This document shows, piece by piece, positions 23,579 to 36,709 of a DNA stretch of 64,000 nt. How positions within the stretch are numbered: the first letter of the stretch is position 1; each line of letters begins with the position of its first letter. Origin of the DNA: Pseudorasbora parva (taxonomy: Eukaryota > Chordata > Actinopteri > Cypriniformes > Gobionidae); NCBI RefSeq assembly GCF_024679245.1, contig NC_090173.1, positions 49,702,876 to 49,766,875 on the forward strand, in the 5' to 3' direction. Under the pieces are notes generated by a model. That model was given only the letters and a program-made list of their open reading frames with translations. It did not search any database and was not told the origin of the DNA. The position numbers and the translations under genes were made by a program.

Positions 23579-26317
23579 TTACCAATTAAAAACCATATTT
23601 CCAAACTCATTCATTGTTACTAAAGCCTCTCTCACACCCCACCTCATTTCAAAATAAGGTACATTTTCAGTTTGTTTATAATATGCAAACTCAATAGCAA
23701 CCCTAAATTCTACCAGTGATTTAAAAAGAGACAATAAATCAACATCTTGACCAGCATTTTTACATTGATGCGTTTTCAAGATTGCTAGCTTGGCTTGACC
23801 CATTAAAAAGTTGGCAAGCACACACTGTTCACGCCACAACTGTTTGTACTTACAACCAAAAATAAAAAGGTTTTTTGTAAAAGAAAATCCCAATTTCATA
23901 ATTAGTTTTTCCAAAAGTACAAACAGTGAACCCAGCCTTGGACACTCACAAAATAGATGAAATACAGTATCAGAAGCCTTACAAAAAGAACATTCAGGTA
24001 AAACCGTATCATTAAACTTGGAAACAAAGGTATTTGTAGCCAACGCACAGTGAAGTATTCTCCACTGTAAGTCTCCACATTTTTTGGGAATGGGAGGCTT
24101 ATACAACAGCCTCCATGAGGGATTCACATCTCTGGGTACAGAAAGGTAAGTCCTCCATTTAGTGTCTATCCTTTCCTTCAACTGCCCAAAGTGTGCTGAT
24201 TTAACACAAATATAATAAACAGTTTTCTTCCCCATACATTGAAAATCCGAAGATTCAAATCCCTTTAGCAAAAAGACCTTTGTATTCTCTTCAATTTCCA
24301 AATTTTTAGGAACAACTTTCAATACTGGAAAATTCTTAACTACCAAACCATTAGCTAGAGCAGAATCTATAGACTCTGTAAATACTGGGGGGAAACAAGC
24401 TTTAAAGCTCTTAACTACCCCTTCCACTGTTCTTACTGACCTAATCCCGACCTGGTCAGCAAGTGACTGAGCTGTTCGCCACACCCCTTCTGTAATATCA
24501 AGCAGGTCTATAACTCTAGTTATTCCAGCATTCAAAAACGTTTTAATTAGAGAACTTGATAATTGAGGTTTTGGCTTAAAAAGAGGATTAGAAAACAAAG
24601 GTTCTGCACATCCATAATTTTCATCACTCACTCTTAAAAATTTTAACAAACTCCCTGATCGAAAGATTGATGCGTAGAATTTAAAAAGAGAACAATGCAC
24701 ATTTTCAACATAAGGCTTCTCAATTAAAAATAACTCTTTGTCAAGGTCGGTTCCTCCAAGATCCTTAAGGATATACAAACAATAATCAATCCATGGCATA
24801 CCATCAGAGCAATACAACAGTTTTTGCAATGTTTGTAATCTCATTGCTGCAATTTTTGATTCAACATGTATAAGGCCTTGACCTCCCTCTATAACAGGTA
24901 AATATAGCACCCCCGGAGGAAGCCAATGATGGCCACTCCAAAAGAAATCCACAAATGCCTTTTGAACATTTAACAGCAATTCTTTAGGGGGATCTAACAC
25001 CGTCACCTTATGCCAAAGCATTGAGGCGGCTAAATTATTAATCACCAGGCATCTCCCTCTATATGAGAGCTGTGGGAGAATCCACTTCCACTTTTGAAGT
25101 TTACCAGTGACCCGGTCCACCACTCCTTCCCAGTTCTTCTCTATGTATTGGTCGGTTCCAAAATAAATACCAAGAACTTTTAAACCATCCTGGGCCCATT
25201 TACACTGCTTTGGCAAATTAGGAGGTCCTGTGCTATGCCAGTCTCCAATCAACAAAGAATTACATTTTTCCCAATTTATCCTTGCAGAGGTAGCCTTCTG
25301 AAAAATATTCAAACATGAAATGATATTATCAACATCATTTGAGTTCCTAATTATCAGAGTTACATCGTCTGCATAGGCTATAAGTTTTACTTGGGGAACT
25401 TTAAGGCAGCCAGGGACACCAATACCACATAATCTTTGTCTCAACAGATTCAAAAAAGGCTCTATAGAAATAGCATAGAGTAAACCTGACAGAGGACACC
25501 CTTGTCTTATTCCTCTTGTCACTGAAAAGGGCCTTGTTAGCATACTATTTACTCTTAACATGCTATAAATATCACTGTACATGAGCTTAATAAAAGACAC
25601 AAACTGATGACCAAACCCAAAAGCCTCAAGAGTCTTAAATAAATAAGAGTGGTCCACTCTATCAAAGGCTTTCTCTTGGTCCAAAGAGAGAAGGCCGATG
25701 TCCAGATTATGTCTTTTTGCCACTGAAATAATGTCCCTAACCAAGAAAAGGTTGTCAAATATTGTTCGGTTAGGGATACAGTAGGACTGATCATTGTGAA
25801 TAATAGTGTCAATAGAGTTCTTCAACCTGTTGGTTAAGGTTTTGGAAAAAATTTTAAGATCAACACACAGCAAGGAGACAGGGCGCCAGTTTTTTAAACA
25901 ACCAAGGTCTCCTTTTTTGGGGATCAGAGTTAAAACCGCTCGCCTGCAGCTCAAAGGAAGGGTCTTTCTTTCAATACTTTCCAACAAAACATCATACAAG
26001 TCCTGGCCAACTAAGTTCCAGAATGTCTTGTAAAACTCGGCTGATAAACCGTCCAAACCAGGTGACTTTCCAGGATTCAACTCATGGACAGCCCTTGAAA
26101 GTTCAGTCATCATCAAAGGGCTCTCAAGATCCATCTTGTCCTTCTTTGATAATTGAGGTAAGCCACTCAAAAGAACATCAGCTTCCTCTCCATTACATGG
26201 CTCTGAACGATATAAATCTTCATAAAAAGAAATAGCAAATGCATTCACTTCCTTCTGCGTTGTTAGAACTCTTCCATCTGGAAGTTTCAATTGATGAAGA
26301 TTCTTATTCACTCTTGC
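23579..26317 (-). pseudogene. LINE ORF2, reverse transcriptase part (after the frameshift)
   Basis: About 910 codons with no internal stop. Reverse transcriptase motifs in order: NPGKSPGLDGLSAEFY, NWRPVSLLCVDLKIFSK, SLDQEKAFDRVDH, TRGIRQGCPLSGLLYA and AYADDVTLI with the catalytic YADD at 25364-25375. A C-terminal Cys/His cluster (CSFCKASDTVFHLFCECP) is typical of Tx1/L1 ORF2 ends. No ATG opens this frame: the first usable codon is GTG at 26309-26311. It is the continuation of the endonuclease frame across an A10 run (T10 at 26318-26327 on the plus strand). Alone it is not expected to be translated. Confidence 0.85.
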
Positions 26318-27513
26318 TTTTTTTTTTCAAGTCCAAAGAAAAAAGAAGTAGGAGAATCCATGTTATTTAAACGGATGAATTTTGCCCTTAAAAGGGCAGT
26401 TTTGCCTTGTTCTTCCGCCAAACTTTGTAAAAGAAACTTATTCCTTTCAAAAGACTCATTGGAGATGGAACTTGTTGTATTATCACTGGTTTGTCCAAGA
26501 ATTTCCTGCTCAATGGCTCTCATCTTCTCCACCAGGGCACTTCTGCTATGTGCAGTAAACTGCTGACAAAAAATTTTAATCTGTACCTTGCCCACATCCC
26601 ACCATTGACTTAAAGATGGGAAATTTCCTCTCTCCTCTCTCCAAGAATTCCAAAAAAGGTGAAAAGAGTGAATAAAGCAGTGATTCTGAAGTAGCCTATT
26701 ATCAAAGTGCCAAAGTGATTTATAAGATTTAGTGGCCCCAACAGAAATAGCCATAGAAATATAATGATGATCTGAGAGAAAAGTAGGCGAAATAGAATTC
26801 CTAAAAAACCTTCCCCTATTACAGGCTTCAGTATAAAAACGATCAAGCCGAGCTCCAGACATATTATTTGAGTTCACTTTCATCCAGGTATACTGTCTAA
26901 GCCCAGGAAATGTATTTCTCCACAAATCGACAAAATTATAACAATCAACTATACCTTTAAGAATCCTAGCTGACGGAGGATGTGGTTCACTATGATTCCG
27001 ATCCAGCTGCTGATTTAAAGTACAGTTAAAATCACCCCCCAGTATGGTGATATTATCCCGGGGACAATTTGATAATTCATCTGATAGTTTTTCAAAAAAC
27101 TTAATGCGCTCCCGGCCATCATTGGGAGCATAGACATTAAATAGAGAAAAATGTATATCACTTACAGTAACATCTACCCGTAATAATCTTCCTGGTATTA
27201 TCTCAAAACTCTTAAAAATACCACCAACCCGGGCTGAAAACAGAATTGCAACCCCCGTACTAACATTTGTTCCATGACTCAGAAACACATCCCCCTTCCA
27301 ATCACTAAACCACTGTGACTGATTCTGCAAATCTGTATGCGTTTCCTGAAGTAAGATCACATCAGCCTTTTTCAGAATTAAATAATCAAAGAGATCATTT
27401 CTTTTTACTGTACTACGACAGCCATTAATGTTTAAAGACCCGATATTTAACAAAGTCATGACAATAATTATAATGGGAACAACCCACCACATCTTTCTTT
27501 TAACACTCTTCAT
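26308..27513 (-). pseudogene. LINE ORF2, endonuclease part, ends at a frameshift
   Basis: 401 codons. Apurinic-type endonuclease motifs are intact: LNIGSLNINGC, VILLQETHTD, FNVYAPNDGRER, LGGDFNCTL and LSDHHYISM. The frame ends shortly after a run of ten A residues, where the reverse transcriptase frame takes over in another phase. The gap to ORF1 is only four bases, the usual close spacing of LINE ORFs. One indel in a homopolymer is the only damage seen, so it is either a very young inactivation, an assembly error, or, less likely, programmed slippage. Confidence 0.85.
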
Positions 27514-27517
27514 AGAA

Positions 27518-28792
27518 TCAATGTTTTTTCAGACGTGACTTTAAACTTGTTCTAACCCCACTTACAAGTTTTTTAAGCCTGTAGCGTTTTGGTTGATCCA
27601 GTTCTTCTAACGTCGCTTTTCGCATGGCAATAGCACCAGACTCAACAAAAAGTTCCAAATCAGGAAAATATTTTTCCAATTTAGGTTTTCTTTGATTCTT
27701 AGTAGCGTCTAGGAAATTACACAACTGTTGTACTGTATAAAAAGGAGACTTCAAGTGAGAAGTAAGATAATTCCCCACAGAATGTCCTTGTGAATCTCCA
27801 TCATGTTCTTCTCCCATTTCTGGACATTCACATTCAGAATCGTTCTCAGATAAATCATCAGTTCTCTGTGACAACAGATCTACATCTATATCAACCTGTA
27901 ACAGGTTACTGCTTTGTATCGGCAAATTTTCAGGCTCCCTTTGTTTTTCTGGGCATTCTGAATCATTACCTACCCCAGCAATAATGAGCTCTTCATCAGC
28001 TTTAACAACTCCATCTACATCTTGTGTAACGGAGGCACTATCTGTATCTACAGTAGGACAATGTTGTCCAAGCACATCAGAGCTCTCTCCACTGTTTGAT
28101 ACAGCTGTGTCATCTTTCTGTACATTATCAGTACTTTCTGCAACGCTATTATCTACAGCAGTATTCACCTGTTCCGTTGTAGAATTAAGCTCTTTCTCCT
28201 TTTCAGCCTCCAAATTTAAAGGACACGATTGCCTCACATGACCCTGTTTCCCACATGTAAAACATTTCATTGAATCAACAGTGATAAAGATCGTATAATC
28301 TTTCCCATTCAACGTTAGTTTTACAGCTACTTCAAGGTTTTGGAACTCAGCATTTAAAATCATGTACGTATGACGTCTAAATGACATGATATGCTTTAAT
28401 TCTGGTTTTTTTAAACCAAGCGGAATCATTTTGATCGGTCCCATTAATTTGCCATAACGCCCCAGAATGCGCTCAAGTGTATCATTTGGAATGAACGGCG
28501 GAATATTGGAAAGGATAACTTTTTTCGAAGGGTTAGACAGTGGCAAAACCGGAATGAATGCATCTCTCACAGACAATCCATGTTCAACCAAATCATCAAC
28601 CATAGACGTTTCCTTCAGAAAAATAACAACTGCCTTATTCATTCTTGATGCAGACAAAATGTTCAACGCACCGACTGCATTGCCGACAGCAATTAAACAA
28701 TCTTCCACTGATACGGTCTCGTCTGATAAACATTTGCACCCATGGCGCGCAGTCAAAGACGCAAAGCCATCCGAATTTGATCCCATTTCCAC
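27518..28792 (-). CDS. LINE ORF1 protein with CCHC zinc knuckle, 424 aa
   Basis: Complete frame. An RNA-recognition-like N-terminal region (residues about 85-180, with KVILSNIPPFIPNDTLERIL) is followed by a CCHC knuckle CFTCGKQGHVRQSC, an acidic Ser/Asp/Glu-rich stretch (about 200-345) and a basic C-terminus. This layout fits Tx1-clade ORF1 proteins, which bind the element RNA in the ribonucleoprotein particle. The ATG chosen is the first in frame and lies about 170 bases inside the 5' end of the element. Confidence 0.82.
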   Translation of the reverse strand: MEMGSNSDGFASLTARHGCKCLSDETVSVEDCLIAVGNAVGALNILSASRMNKAVVIFLKETSMVDDLVEHGLSVRDAFIPVLPLSNPSKKVILSNIPPFIPNDTLERILGRYGKLMGPIKMIPLGLKKPELKHIMSFRRHTYMILNAEFQNLEVAVKLTLNGKDYTIFITVDSMKCFTCGKQGHVRQSCPLNLEAEKEKELNSTTEQVNTAVDNSVAESTDNVQKDDTAVSNSGESSDVLGQHCPTVDTDSASVTQDVDGVVKADEELIIAGVGNDSECPEKQREPENLPIQSSNLLQVDIDVDLLSQRTDDLSENDSECECPEMGEEHDGDSQGHSVGNYLTSHLKSPFYTVQQLCNFLDATKNQRKPKLEKYFPDLELFVESGAIAMRKATLEELDQPKRYRLKKLVSGVRTSLKSRLKKH

Positions 28793-28960
28793 TCTCCTTT
28801 GCCGACAAAGTCAGCGAATAAATATGCCCGAATTAATCAATAAGTAAACTCAAACTATATGCACCTTACTCTAAAATAGAAAAGGGAAAAAAAGTTTGAA
28901 AACTCACTCAAACACCTCGCTCAGTCATTCACACTCCTCCCGACACTCCCGCACATGCGC

Positions 28961-28964
<4 letters not shown>

Positions 28965-29018
<54 letters not shown>

Positions 29019-29185
29019 AGAGAGAGACAGCTTCACTTCAGTTACACAGAGAGAGCTCACGAAGTTAGCTTGTCCCAACGGGAAATAGCACGACCCTTCT
29101 AACAGCAGTTTGGATTTAAGAAATAAGAATACTTGCTTTAGTTTTGGCTTCTCGCATGTGTGTGTGTGTGTTCAGAGTTCAAGTA
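28965..29185. repeat. right part of GA microsatellite and flank (unit 2)
   Basis: GA tract to about 29012, then the same GACAGGGAGAGAGAGACAGC and GT-rich flank as in the other units. Confidence 0.8.
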
Positions 29186-30081
29186 CACTGTAAAAAATGT
29201 GTGGTGGTTTTTGTTGGTTTAACTTAAAAAAGTAAGTAACCTGGTTGCCTTAAAATTTTGAGTTTATTGAAATTAAAAATTTGAGTTGATACAATGAAGG
29301 AAAATTAGTTTAATAAATAGAAACTCAAAATATTTTTGTATCTGAACCACATAAAAAATGTGATAAATCATGAAGATAGCACAATTTGGCATGTTTCACT
29401 GCGTCATCAGAAATAACACACATAAATTACCCAATATGGTTACAAAATCTTTTTAAAATCTTTTAATAAAGGTTGTCGAATCTCAAAAAATTTTCATTGT
29501 ATTGACTTAACACAAACAAAAAAAATGATGTTCAATGTCGCAAACAGTAAACAGCACAAGTGATAATTTTTCACCACTTTGAGATTATTTCGTTTTATTG
29601 GGTGCCCATTTTTCTGAGAGCTCCGACTTGACCACGTGACCGCACTGTACTACCTGACCACTGCAGATTAATTTAGGCGTTGATAGTAACGCATCACTGT
29701 AAAAAAATATTTCGAAAAAAAGTTACCTGGTTGCCTTAAAATTTTGAGTTCACTGAAATTAAAATTTTGAGTTAATACAATGAAAATTTTTTGAGATTCG
29801 ACAACCTTTATTAAAATATTATTAAAAGATTTTGTAAGCATATTGGGTAATTGTGTGTGTTTTATTTCTGATGATGCAGTGAAACATGCCAAATAGTGCT
29901 ATTTTCATGATTTATCAATTTTTTTATGTGGTTCAGATACAATAATATTTTGAGTTTCTATTTATTAAACAAATTTCCTTCATTGTATTAACTCAAAGTT
30001 TTAATTTCAATAAACTCACAATTTTAAGGCAACCAGGTTACTTACTTTTTTAAGTTAAACCAACTAAAATTTTTTACAGTG
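29186..30081. mobile_element. foldback MITE (between copies 2 and 3)
   Basis: Complete copy of the foldback element with CACTGTAAAAAA tips and TA flanks. Confidence 0.8.
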
Positions 30082-30166
30082 TAGAAACGCTCAAATGTCT
30101 CCTCCTTATTATAGTTTATTATAAACCAAATAAGTCTTGAACACAAGTGCTAAATCCGCTCCTCCA

Positions 30167-30404
30167 GGGCTTATCAAACACACCTGAACAAGCTAATCAA
30201 GGTCTTCAAGATTAGGCTAAAACTACAGGCAGCTGCGTTTCATCAGGGTTGGAGTTACTCAGACATTGGATCTTTAAAAAGGCAGTTTCAAAGAACCTGC
30301 AAACAGTGGTTTATGCTGCAGGGTAAAGCAGCTCGTGTTTAGTGTTGTTTTGAGAGCCTTGTGGGTTCCAGCAGAGTTCATTGTGACCAGCGCAAGTTGA
30401 GAGG
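30167..30404 (+). promoter_or_regulatory. WAP copy 3 promoter and 5' leader
   Basis: TATA-like TTTAAAAA at 30273-30280. Confidence 0.55.
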
Positions 30405-31789
30405 ATGACAGCCCGTGTGTTGTGCTCGTTGAGTGCTGTTTTATTGTGTCTATCTGTCTATTTGAGCACAATAGACGCTGGTGTTGTAGGTGAGAATTTA
30501 TCTTATTTACACAGCCTGAGGAAATGCATAAATAAGTGCCTTACAAAATAAGAATATTAACCGTGCAAACCGTGCATTAACCTCAAAGGAAACATGGATA
30601 CAGGTTTCATTTAGTAATTCATAGTAAATATCAAATTGCAAGGAAACTGCAAGAAACACATTGAACTGAAACCATGAAATGGAAAGCCTGAATATTCCAG
30701 TAAAAACTATTCATTGATGCTAGTGAATGACTTTCAGCATAGTTGTTTTCTGTCATGTGTCTTTTAAACAGCAAAGCCAGGAGAGTGTCCCAGCACAAAA
30801 TCTGGAGCTGGAACGTGTGCTGAGTTGTGTGTTTCTGACCATGACTGTCCTAACAATGAGAAATGCTGCAGCAATGGATGTGGACGTCAGTGTATGGCTC
30901 CATATACAGGTATTTGTATTAGAATTGGTTGTGTGGTGATTAGTGAGTCTTTTTTTGTTGTCAATAACACGAGCAGGTCATAGCACTGTCAAGCACTCAA
31001 TAGCTTTACAAAACTAGGAGATGAGGAAGATTAATACTAAAACACTAATCACTCTGTAAGTTACACATACTATTCATGATTTGATCATTTTGTGCTGTAC
31101 GAGACTGAATGCTGCTGAAAGAACAGACTAAACCGGCTGTTTGTGTCCCTTCAGTGAAGCCTGCAGCCCATTTGCCAGCAGCTGAACCAACTTTGCCAGC
31201 AGCTGAACCAACTTTGCCAGCAGCTGAACCAACTTTGCCAGCAGCCGAACCATCATTGCCTGCAGCCGAACCATCATTGCCTGCAGCCGAACCAACTTTG
31301 CCTGAAGCCGAACCATTGTTGCCCTCATCCCAGCCCCCTGTGCCTGAATCCGAGCCCTCATCCCAGCCCCCTGTGCCTGAGTCCGAGCCCTCATCCGAGC
31401 CCTCATCCCAGCCCCCTGTGCCTGAATCCGAGCCCTCAGCTCAGCCCCCTGTGCCTGAGTCCGAGCCCTCAGCCCAGCCCCCTGTGGCCAAATCTGTGCC
31501 TGCAGCCCAGCCTCCTGTGCCCACAGCCCGGCCCCTTATGCCCAAATCTGTGCCTGCAGCCCAGCCTCCTGTGCCCACAGCCCGGCCCCTTATGCCCAAA
31601 TCTGTGCCCGCAGCCCAGCCCCTTGTGCCCAAAACCGTGCCCGCAGCCCGACTGCCGCCGCGTAAAGCTAAACTGCTGTTACTTGCAGCCCAACCAAAGT
31701 CTCCAGGGAAGCCTGCAGCTAAATTGCTGACACCTGTAGCCAACCTGCCAAAGCCTGCACCAAATAAAACCAAGAGCCTTATCCCTTAA
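30405..31789 (+). CDS. secreted WAP-domain protein with proline-rich repeat tail, copy 3
   Basis: Exons 30405-30489, 30772-30909 and 31155-31789 (TAA), predicted 285 aa. Seven heptads, four 11-mers and one SSEP insert. The AAQPPVPTARPLMPKSV block is duplicated in tandem, a unit not doubled in copies 1, 2 or 4. The signal peptide matches copy 2 and the WAP domain matches all copies. The PTAQ linker present in copies 1, 2, 4 and 5 is deleted, again in frame. Confidence 0.85.
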
Positions 31790-31794
31790 TGCCA

Positions 31795-31800
31795 AATAAA
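31795..31800 (+). terminator. polyadenylation signal, WAP copy 3
   Basis: AATAAA six bases after the stop codon. Confidence 0.7.
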
Positions 31801-33723
31801 TGTTATGTTTGGTGAAATGTGTGCTTTCTTTTTTATTATCCATTTTTAGGAGTTTGGTAACAATTGGTTCTTTATTTCCATGGTTTGGCAAAAATTAAAG
31901 GCCTGCTAAAGCTGTTTGTCTAACTATATTTACCATGTTATAACGTGTACTCTCTAGCTTCTGCCAGACTGCCTTCTGTGTTCAGCTTATGGAAAAGTGT
32001 AACTGACAAGGTGTAAGCATTACACTGCAAGCGGTGCTATTTATGCACTTAAGTTGACTAAGGAGAAGCTAGATCTCCTTGCAAGGTTTAAACGGGTGTT
32101 TTTTTTTTGTTTTTTTTGTGCACTACAGAGGCCTTTTCTTAACCCCCGCAGAACTGTGTACTCATGGATGCATTTATATTCTGGCCTCCCATTATAATGC
32201 TGGGATTAGCCATGAACTGTCTCATAATGTGTCTTTCTCTTATCTGAAAGATTAATAATCCTATGATGAGCATCAATGACTCATTCATGGGGTAGTTCAA
32301 GTGACCCATCCTTAAGTCAAATCAAAAGTTTTATTATCTGGAGCTTCATTTAGACCCTGCTCTCAGTGGTCAAAACAGAGTACAAAAGTGTTCAAAATTA
32401 GATTTTTTTTTTTATACTAGTTTTGTACATTAATATTCTGTAACTCAATAAAAATTGATTGCAAAAATAGAAAAGAATCCTGACTAAATCCAGCAGTGCA
32501 GAATCATCAATTATTGATGACACTTTGAAGGGTTGTTAAAGGGAGCAAAGATAGATAATTTCACCTGATTCAATTCCTCGCATCCTGAAGGGGTAGAGCT
32601 AAGGCGCAAGGAATCTAGGTAAGGAAACAAGGATGCACAAATACGAATTGGGAAGTGTAAACTCCATCTTTTTGGCCTAACGTAGGAATCCAACAGCTGG
32701 TCGAAGGACTTCTTGCGTGTATGTCTTTTTCAGGTGTTTCTTTAAAGAACTGCAATTTATTAAAATGTGAAGATCCAGTTTTAAATCTGACTCCATGTTG
32801 AATTTAATCTGACTCTAATTGTGTGTAGTTTCATTGAGTTTGTTACGTTGATAAATGTACGGCTGATCTATAAATTATAATTAATTATAATCTGAATTAT
32901 AAAATAGTTAAACATAGTTTCAAAGAGTCATCATTTACCTTGCAATAGAGACTTACCGCAACAGTGTGGGAAGTTCTGGATACAGATGCTTCCCTGAGTG
33001 GTTTGCCCCTTCTCCTTAAATACTAGAACAATAAACATTTAGCACCCAAATATTTATGCAGCTTTTGGTTCTTTTCTCGTGCCCAAATGGTCCCACCTAT
33101 CCTTGGGGCCTGACAGCAAATGTTTATCAAAAGATCTTTATGAGCATCTCCCCACACCAGAAAAACAAACCCGGTTGTCCTTCTTTTACGACCTGTTTTA
33201 CTAGTGCGGGAATGTAACCTATTCCACTGATGTGAGAATGAAACCTGTTTACCAATCACACCAAAAGTATTTATTTTGACCATACAAAGCAGTATCTGCG
33301 AGATTTGCATGTTTGTGTAGCCCTGAGACAGTCGGCGAGAGGGTCCTATCTCGGCAGGGGTGAGGAAATGGGATTGGACCAGGTGGAGTCTTGTTTTCTC
33401 TTGTATTCAGTGAGTGAAGTCTTATTGCAGCTTTGATCCCTTGAGTTTGTTCTCAGGTGAAATCCATTCTTACAGTTGCACCCAATGTGAATGTGTAAAA
33501 AAACAACAACAAACAAACAAAAAAAATCGGGAAAGAGCTTTGAGATCGACTGTACAAATAGATCTGAAAAGAAATCAGAGGTATATTATTACAGACTGCC
33601 GAAAGCTACAGAAAAGAGAAGCAAATGGTTCGCTGCAAGACACAACTGCACTCCAGACAGTGAAACGTGAATTTGCAGATATCAGTTTGTGCCAGTGTTG
33701 AATTTTGGGGTAAACTTAAACCA
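31801..33723. other. unit 3 spacer, no gene recognised
   Basis: As in unit 2, including the shared loss of about 0.5 kb (near 32867). No supported coding sequence. Confidence 0.6.
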
Positions 33724-34155
33724 TATACACCGATCAGGAATAACATTATGAAAAGTGAATTGAATAACACTGATTATCTCTACATCACGGCACCTGTTAA
33801 TGGGTGGCATATATTCGGCAGCAAGTGAACATTTTGTTCTCAAAGTTGATATGTTAGAAGCAGGAAAGATGGACAAGTGTAAGGATTTGAGCAAGTTTGA
33901 CAAGGGCCAAATGTGATGCTAGATGACTGGGTCAAAGCATATTGTGGGGTGTTCCCCGTCTGCAGTGGTCAGCATCTATCGTAAGTGTTCCAAAACAGTC
34001 CAAGAACAGTGGTGAACCAGCGACAGGTCATGGTTGGCCAAGGCTCATTGATGCATGTGGGTAGCAAAGGCTGGCATGTGGGGGCAATATCTCAAATTGC
34101 TCAAGAAGTTAATGCTGGTTCTGAGGTGTCAGAATACACAGCATGGGGCTGCATA
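33724..34155 (+). mobile_element. Tc1-like transposase fragment (unit 3)
   Basis: Same truncated fragment; shares with unit 4 the variant reading GGAATAACATTATG and GGCATATATTCGGC. Confidence 0.7.
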
Positions 34156-36709
34156 ATTTTAACATTCACATAGACAATGCTGAATCCAGTACAACAAAAG
34201 AGCTCATGACTGTTCTTAACACTTTTGATTTGACACAGCCTGTAAATGGACCCACACACAATCGTGGACACACTCTAGATTTACTTATCAGTAATGGTCT
34301 AAACATTTCATCGATTGTTATTAAGGATGTGGCACTGTCTGATCATTTCTGTATTTTCTTTGATACATCAATCTCTCCTCCCATTGAAGCTAGATCTGTC
34401 TCTGTAAAAAAAGAGATGCTTAAATGAGAACACTAATGTGCTGTTCATGAAGGCTTTAACACCAAGCATATCTGCAGACTCTGTTGATTTTCTCCTTGAC
34501 TCTCTAACTCAAAAGTTAAGAGTGTAATTGATGATATTGCTCCTCTGAAAGTCAGGAAAAAGAGTGGCAAACAAAAGGCGCCATGGAGAAACTCAACAGC
34601 AGTTCAAATAACGAAAAGACAATGCAGAAAATCTGAACGCAAGTGGCGGAAGACAAAACTTGTAATCCATTATAACGTCTATATAGACAGCCTTCATGCT
34701 TTCAATGTGGAACTAGTCAAAGCTAGACAGACCTTCATCTCAAATATTATAAACAGAAACATTAACAACACGCGCACTCTTTTTGCTACTGTAGACAGAC
34801 TAACAAACCCCCCGAGTCACATTCCCAGAGAAATGCTCTCAGACAGCAAATGCAGCGAGTTTGCTTCCTTCTTTTCAGAGGAAATAAAAAAATAGCAGAA
34901 AGGCAATCAGCACATCCTTGAGTTTCTTTGGGGTCAGTCAGATCAAACCAAAACCTCAGAAAGTTACTATGTCAGATTTCGAAACAATTGACGGTAACAT
35001 TTTAGAAGACACAGTACAGCACCTTAACACATCAACCTGCGCCACTGAAACACTCCCAACTTCTTTTTTCAAAGGTGTGTTTAACTGTTTAGAAGCAGAT
35101 CTCTAAGAAGTGGTAAACTCCTCACTTCTCTATGGGACACTTTTCCAACCGCCCTTAAAACTGCAATAGTTAAGCCTCTTCTGAAAAAGAGAAATCTGGA
35201 TAACTCCATATTGAGCAACTACAGACCAATCTCAAATCTCCCCTTCATAGGCAAACTCATTGAAAAAGTTGTTTTCAATCAGCTGAACAAATTCTTAAAC
35301 TCAAACGGACACTTTGACAATTTTCAATCTGGTTTCCGACCGCATCACAGCACAGAGACAGTGCTCATAAAGATTATAAATGATATTCGCTTAAATACTG
35401 ATACAGGTAAAACATCAATTCTGGTACAACTGGACCTCAGTGCTGCATTCGACACTGTTGACCACAACATACTTCTTGACAGGCTGGAAAACTGGGTCGG
35501 GCTTTCTGGGAAGGTCCTCAAATGGTTCCGGTCATACTTAGAAGGGAGAGGTTATTATGTGAGTATAGGTGACCATAAGTCTGAGTGGACATCCATGGCA
35601 TGTGGGTCCCACAAGGGTCAATTCTGGCACCACTCCTATTTAACCTGTATATGCTGCCACTGAGCCAAATAATGAAAAAGAACAAAATTGCTTACCACAG
35701 CTATGCTGACGATACCCAGATCTACTTAGCACTATCACCTAATGACTACAGCCCCATTGACTCCCTGTGCAAATGCATTGATGAAGTTAACAACTGGATG
35801 TGCCAAAAGTATCTTCAGTTAAACAAAGACAAAACTGAAATCACTACATTTGGAAACAAAGATTAAATTCTCAAGGTGAACGAAAAAGATAACAAAAAGT
35901 CAAGTCAGGAATTTTGAAATCAGACCTGAGTTTCAGTAGTCATGTCAAAGCAATAACTAAATCAGCATACTATCATCTGAAAAATATTGCAAGAATTAGA
36001 TGTTTTGTCTCCAGGCAAGACTTAGAGAAACTGGTTCATGCTTTCATCACCAGTAGGGTGGACTATTGTAATGGCCTTCTCACCGGCCTTCCTAAAAAGA
36101 CCATTAGACAGCTGCAGCTCATACAGAACGCTGCTGCCAGGATTCTGAGCAGAACCAGAAAATATGACCATATCACACCAGTCCTCAGGTCTTTACACTG
36201 GCTTCCAGTTACATCTAGGATCGCTTTTAAAGTACTATTACTTGTTTATAAATCACTCAATGACCTAGGACCTCAGTACATTGCAGATATGCTGATTAAA
36301 TAAAAACCAAACAGATCACTCAGATCAGCAGGAGAATCAAGTCAGTTAGAAATACCAAGAGTTCACTCAAAGCAAGGAGAGTCTGCTTTTAGCTATTATG
36401 CCAGCCGTAGTTGGAACCAGCTTCCTGAACAGATCAGATGTGCTCCAACAGTAGCCACATTCAAATCCAGACTCAAAACACATCTGTTTAGCTCTGCATT
36501 TACTGAATGAGCTCCGTGCCACTGTACGTCCGACTGATTGCACCTTATCTATTCATCATTTTTTAAATTCTTTTTAAAACTGTTTTAGTTTACCTTTGTC
36601 CTTTTCTTTGGTTATCATCATTTAATTATTTTTAATTCTCTTTACAACTGTGTCTATTTTTATTTTGATGCATTGCATTCTTTTTCTTATGCATTTGTAA
36701 CAAAAATGT
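34156..36709 (+). mobile_element. L2/CR1-type LINE, truncated and decayed (unit 3)
   Basis: Pieces at 34143-34427, 34707-34895, 34918-35106, 35211-35663, 35585-35866 and 35914-36303. Own damage: an extra A in the A-run near 34885, a base loss at about 35605 that shifts the reverse transcriptase frame before YADD, and a stop at 36301-36303. Keeps eight bases near 36085 that units 1, 2 and 4 lack. Confidence 0.85.

Larger units (their letters stand above)
23485..28964 (-). mobile_element. Tx1/L1-like non-LTR retrotransposon, near full length, inserted in (GA)n
   Basis: About 5.48 kb on the minus strand with ORF1, ORF2 and a short A-rich 3' end (T-run from 23485). Both flanks are GA repeat, ending GACAGGGAGA on the left and resuming with GAGAGA and a second GACAGGGAGA near 29012 on the right, so it sits inside the microsatellite with what looks like a duplicated target. 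Units 1, 3 and 4 have an uninterrupted GA tract, so insertion followed the tandem duplications. Some Tx1-clade elements are known to choose microsatellites or RNA genes as targets. Confidence 0.88.
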
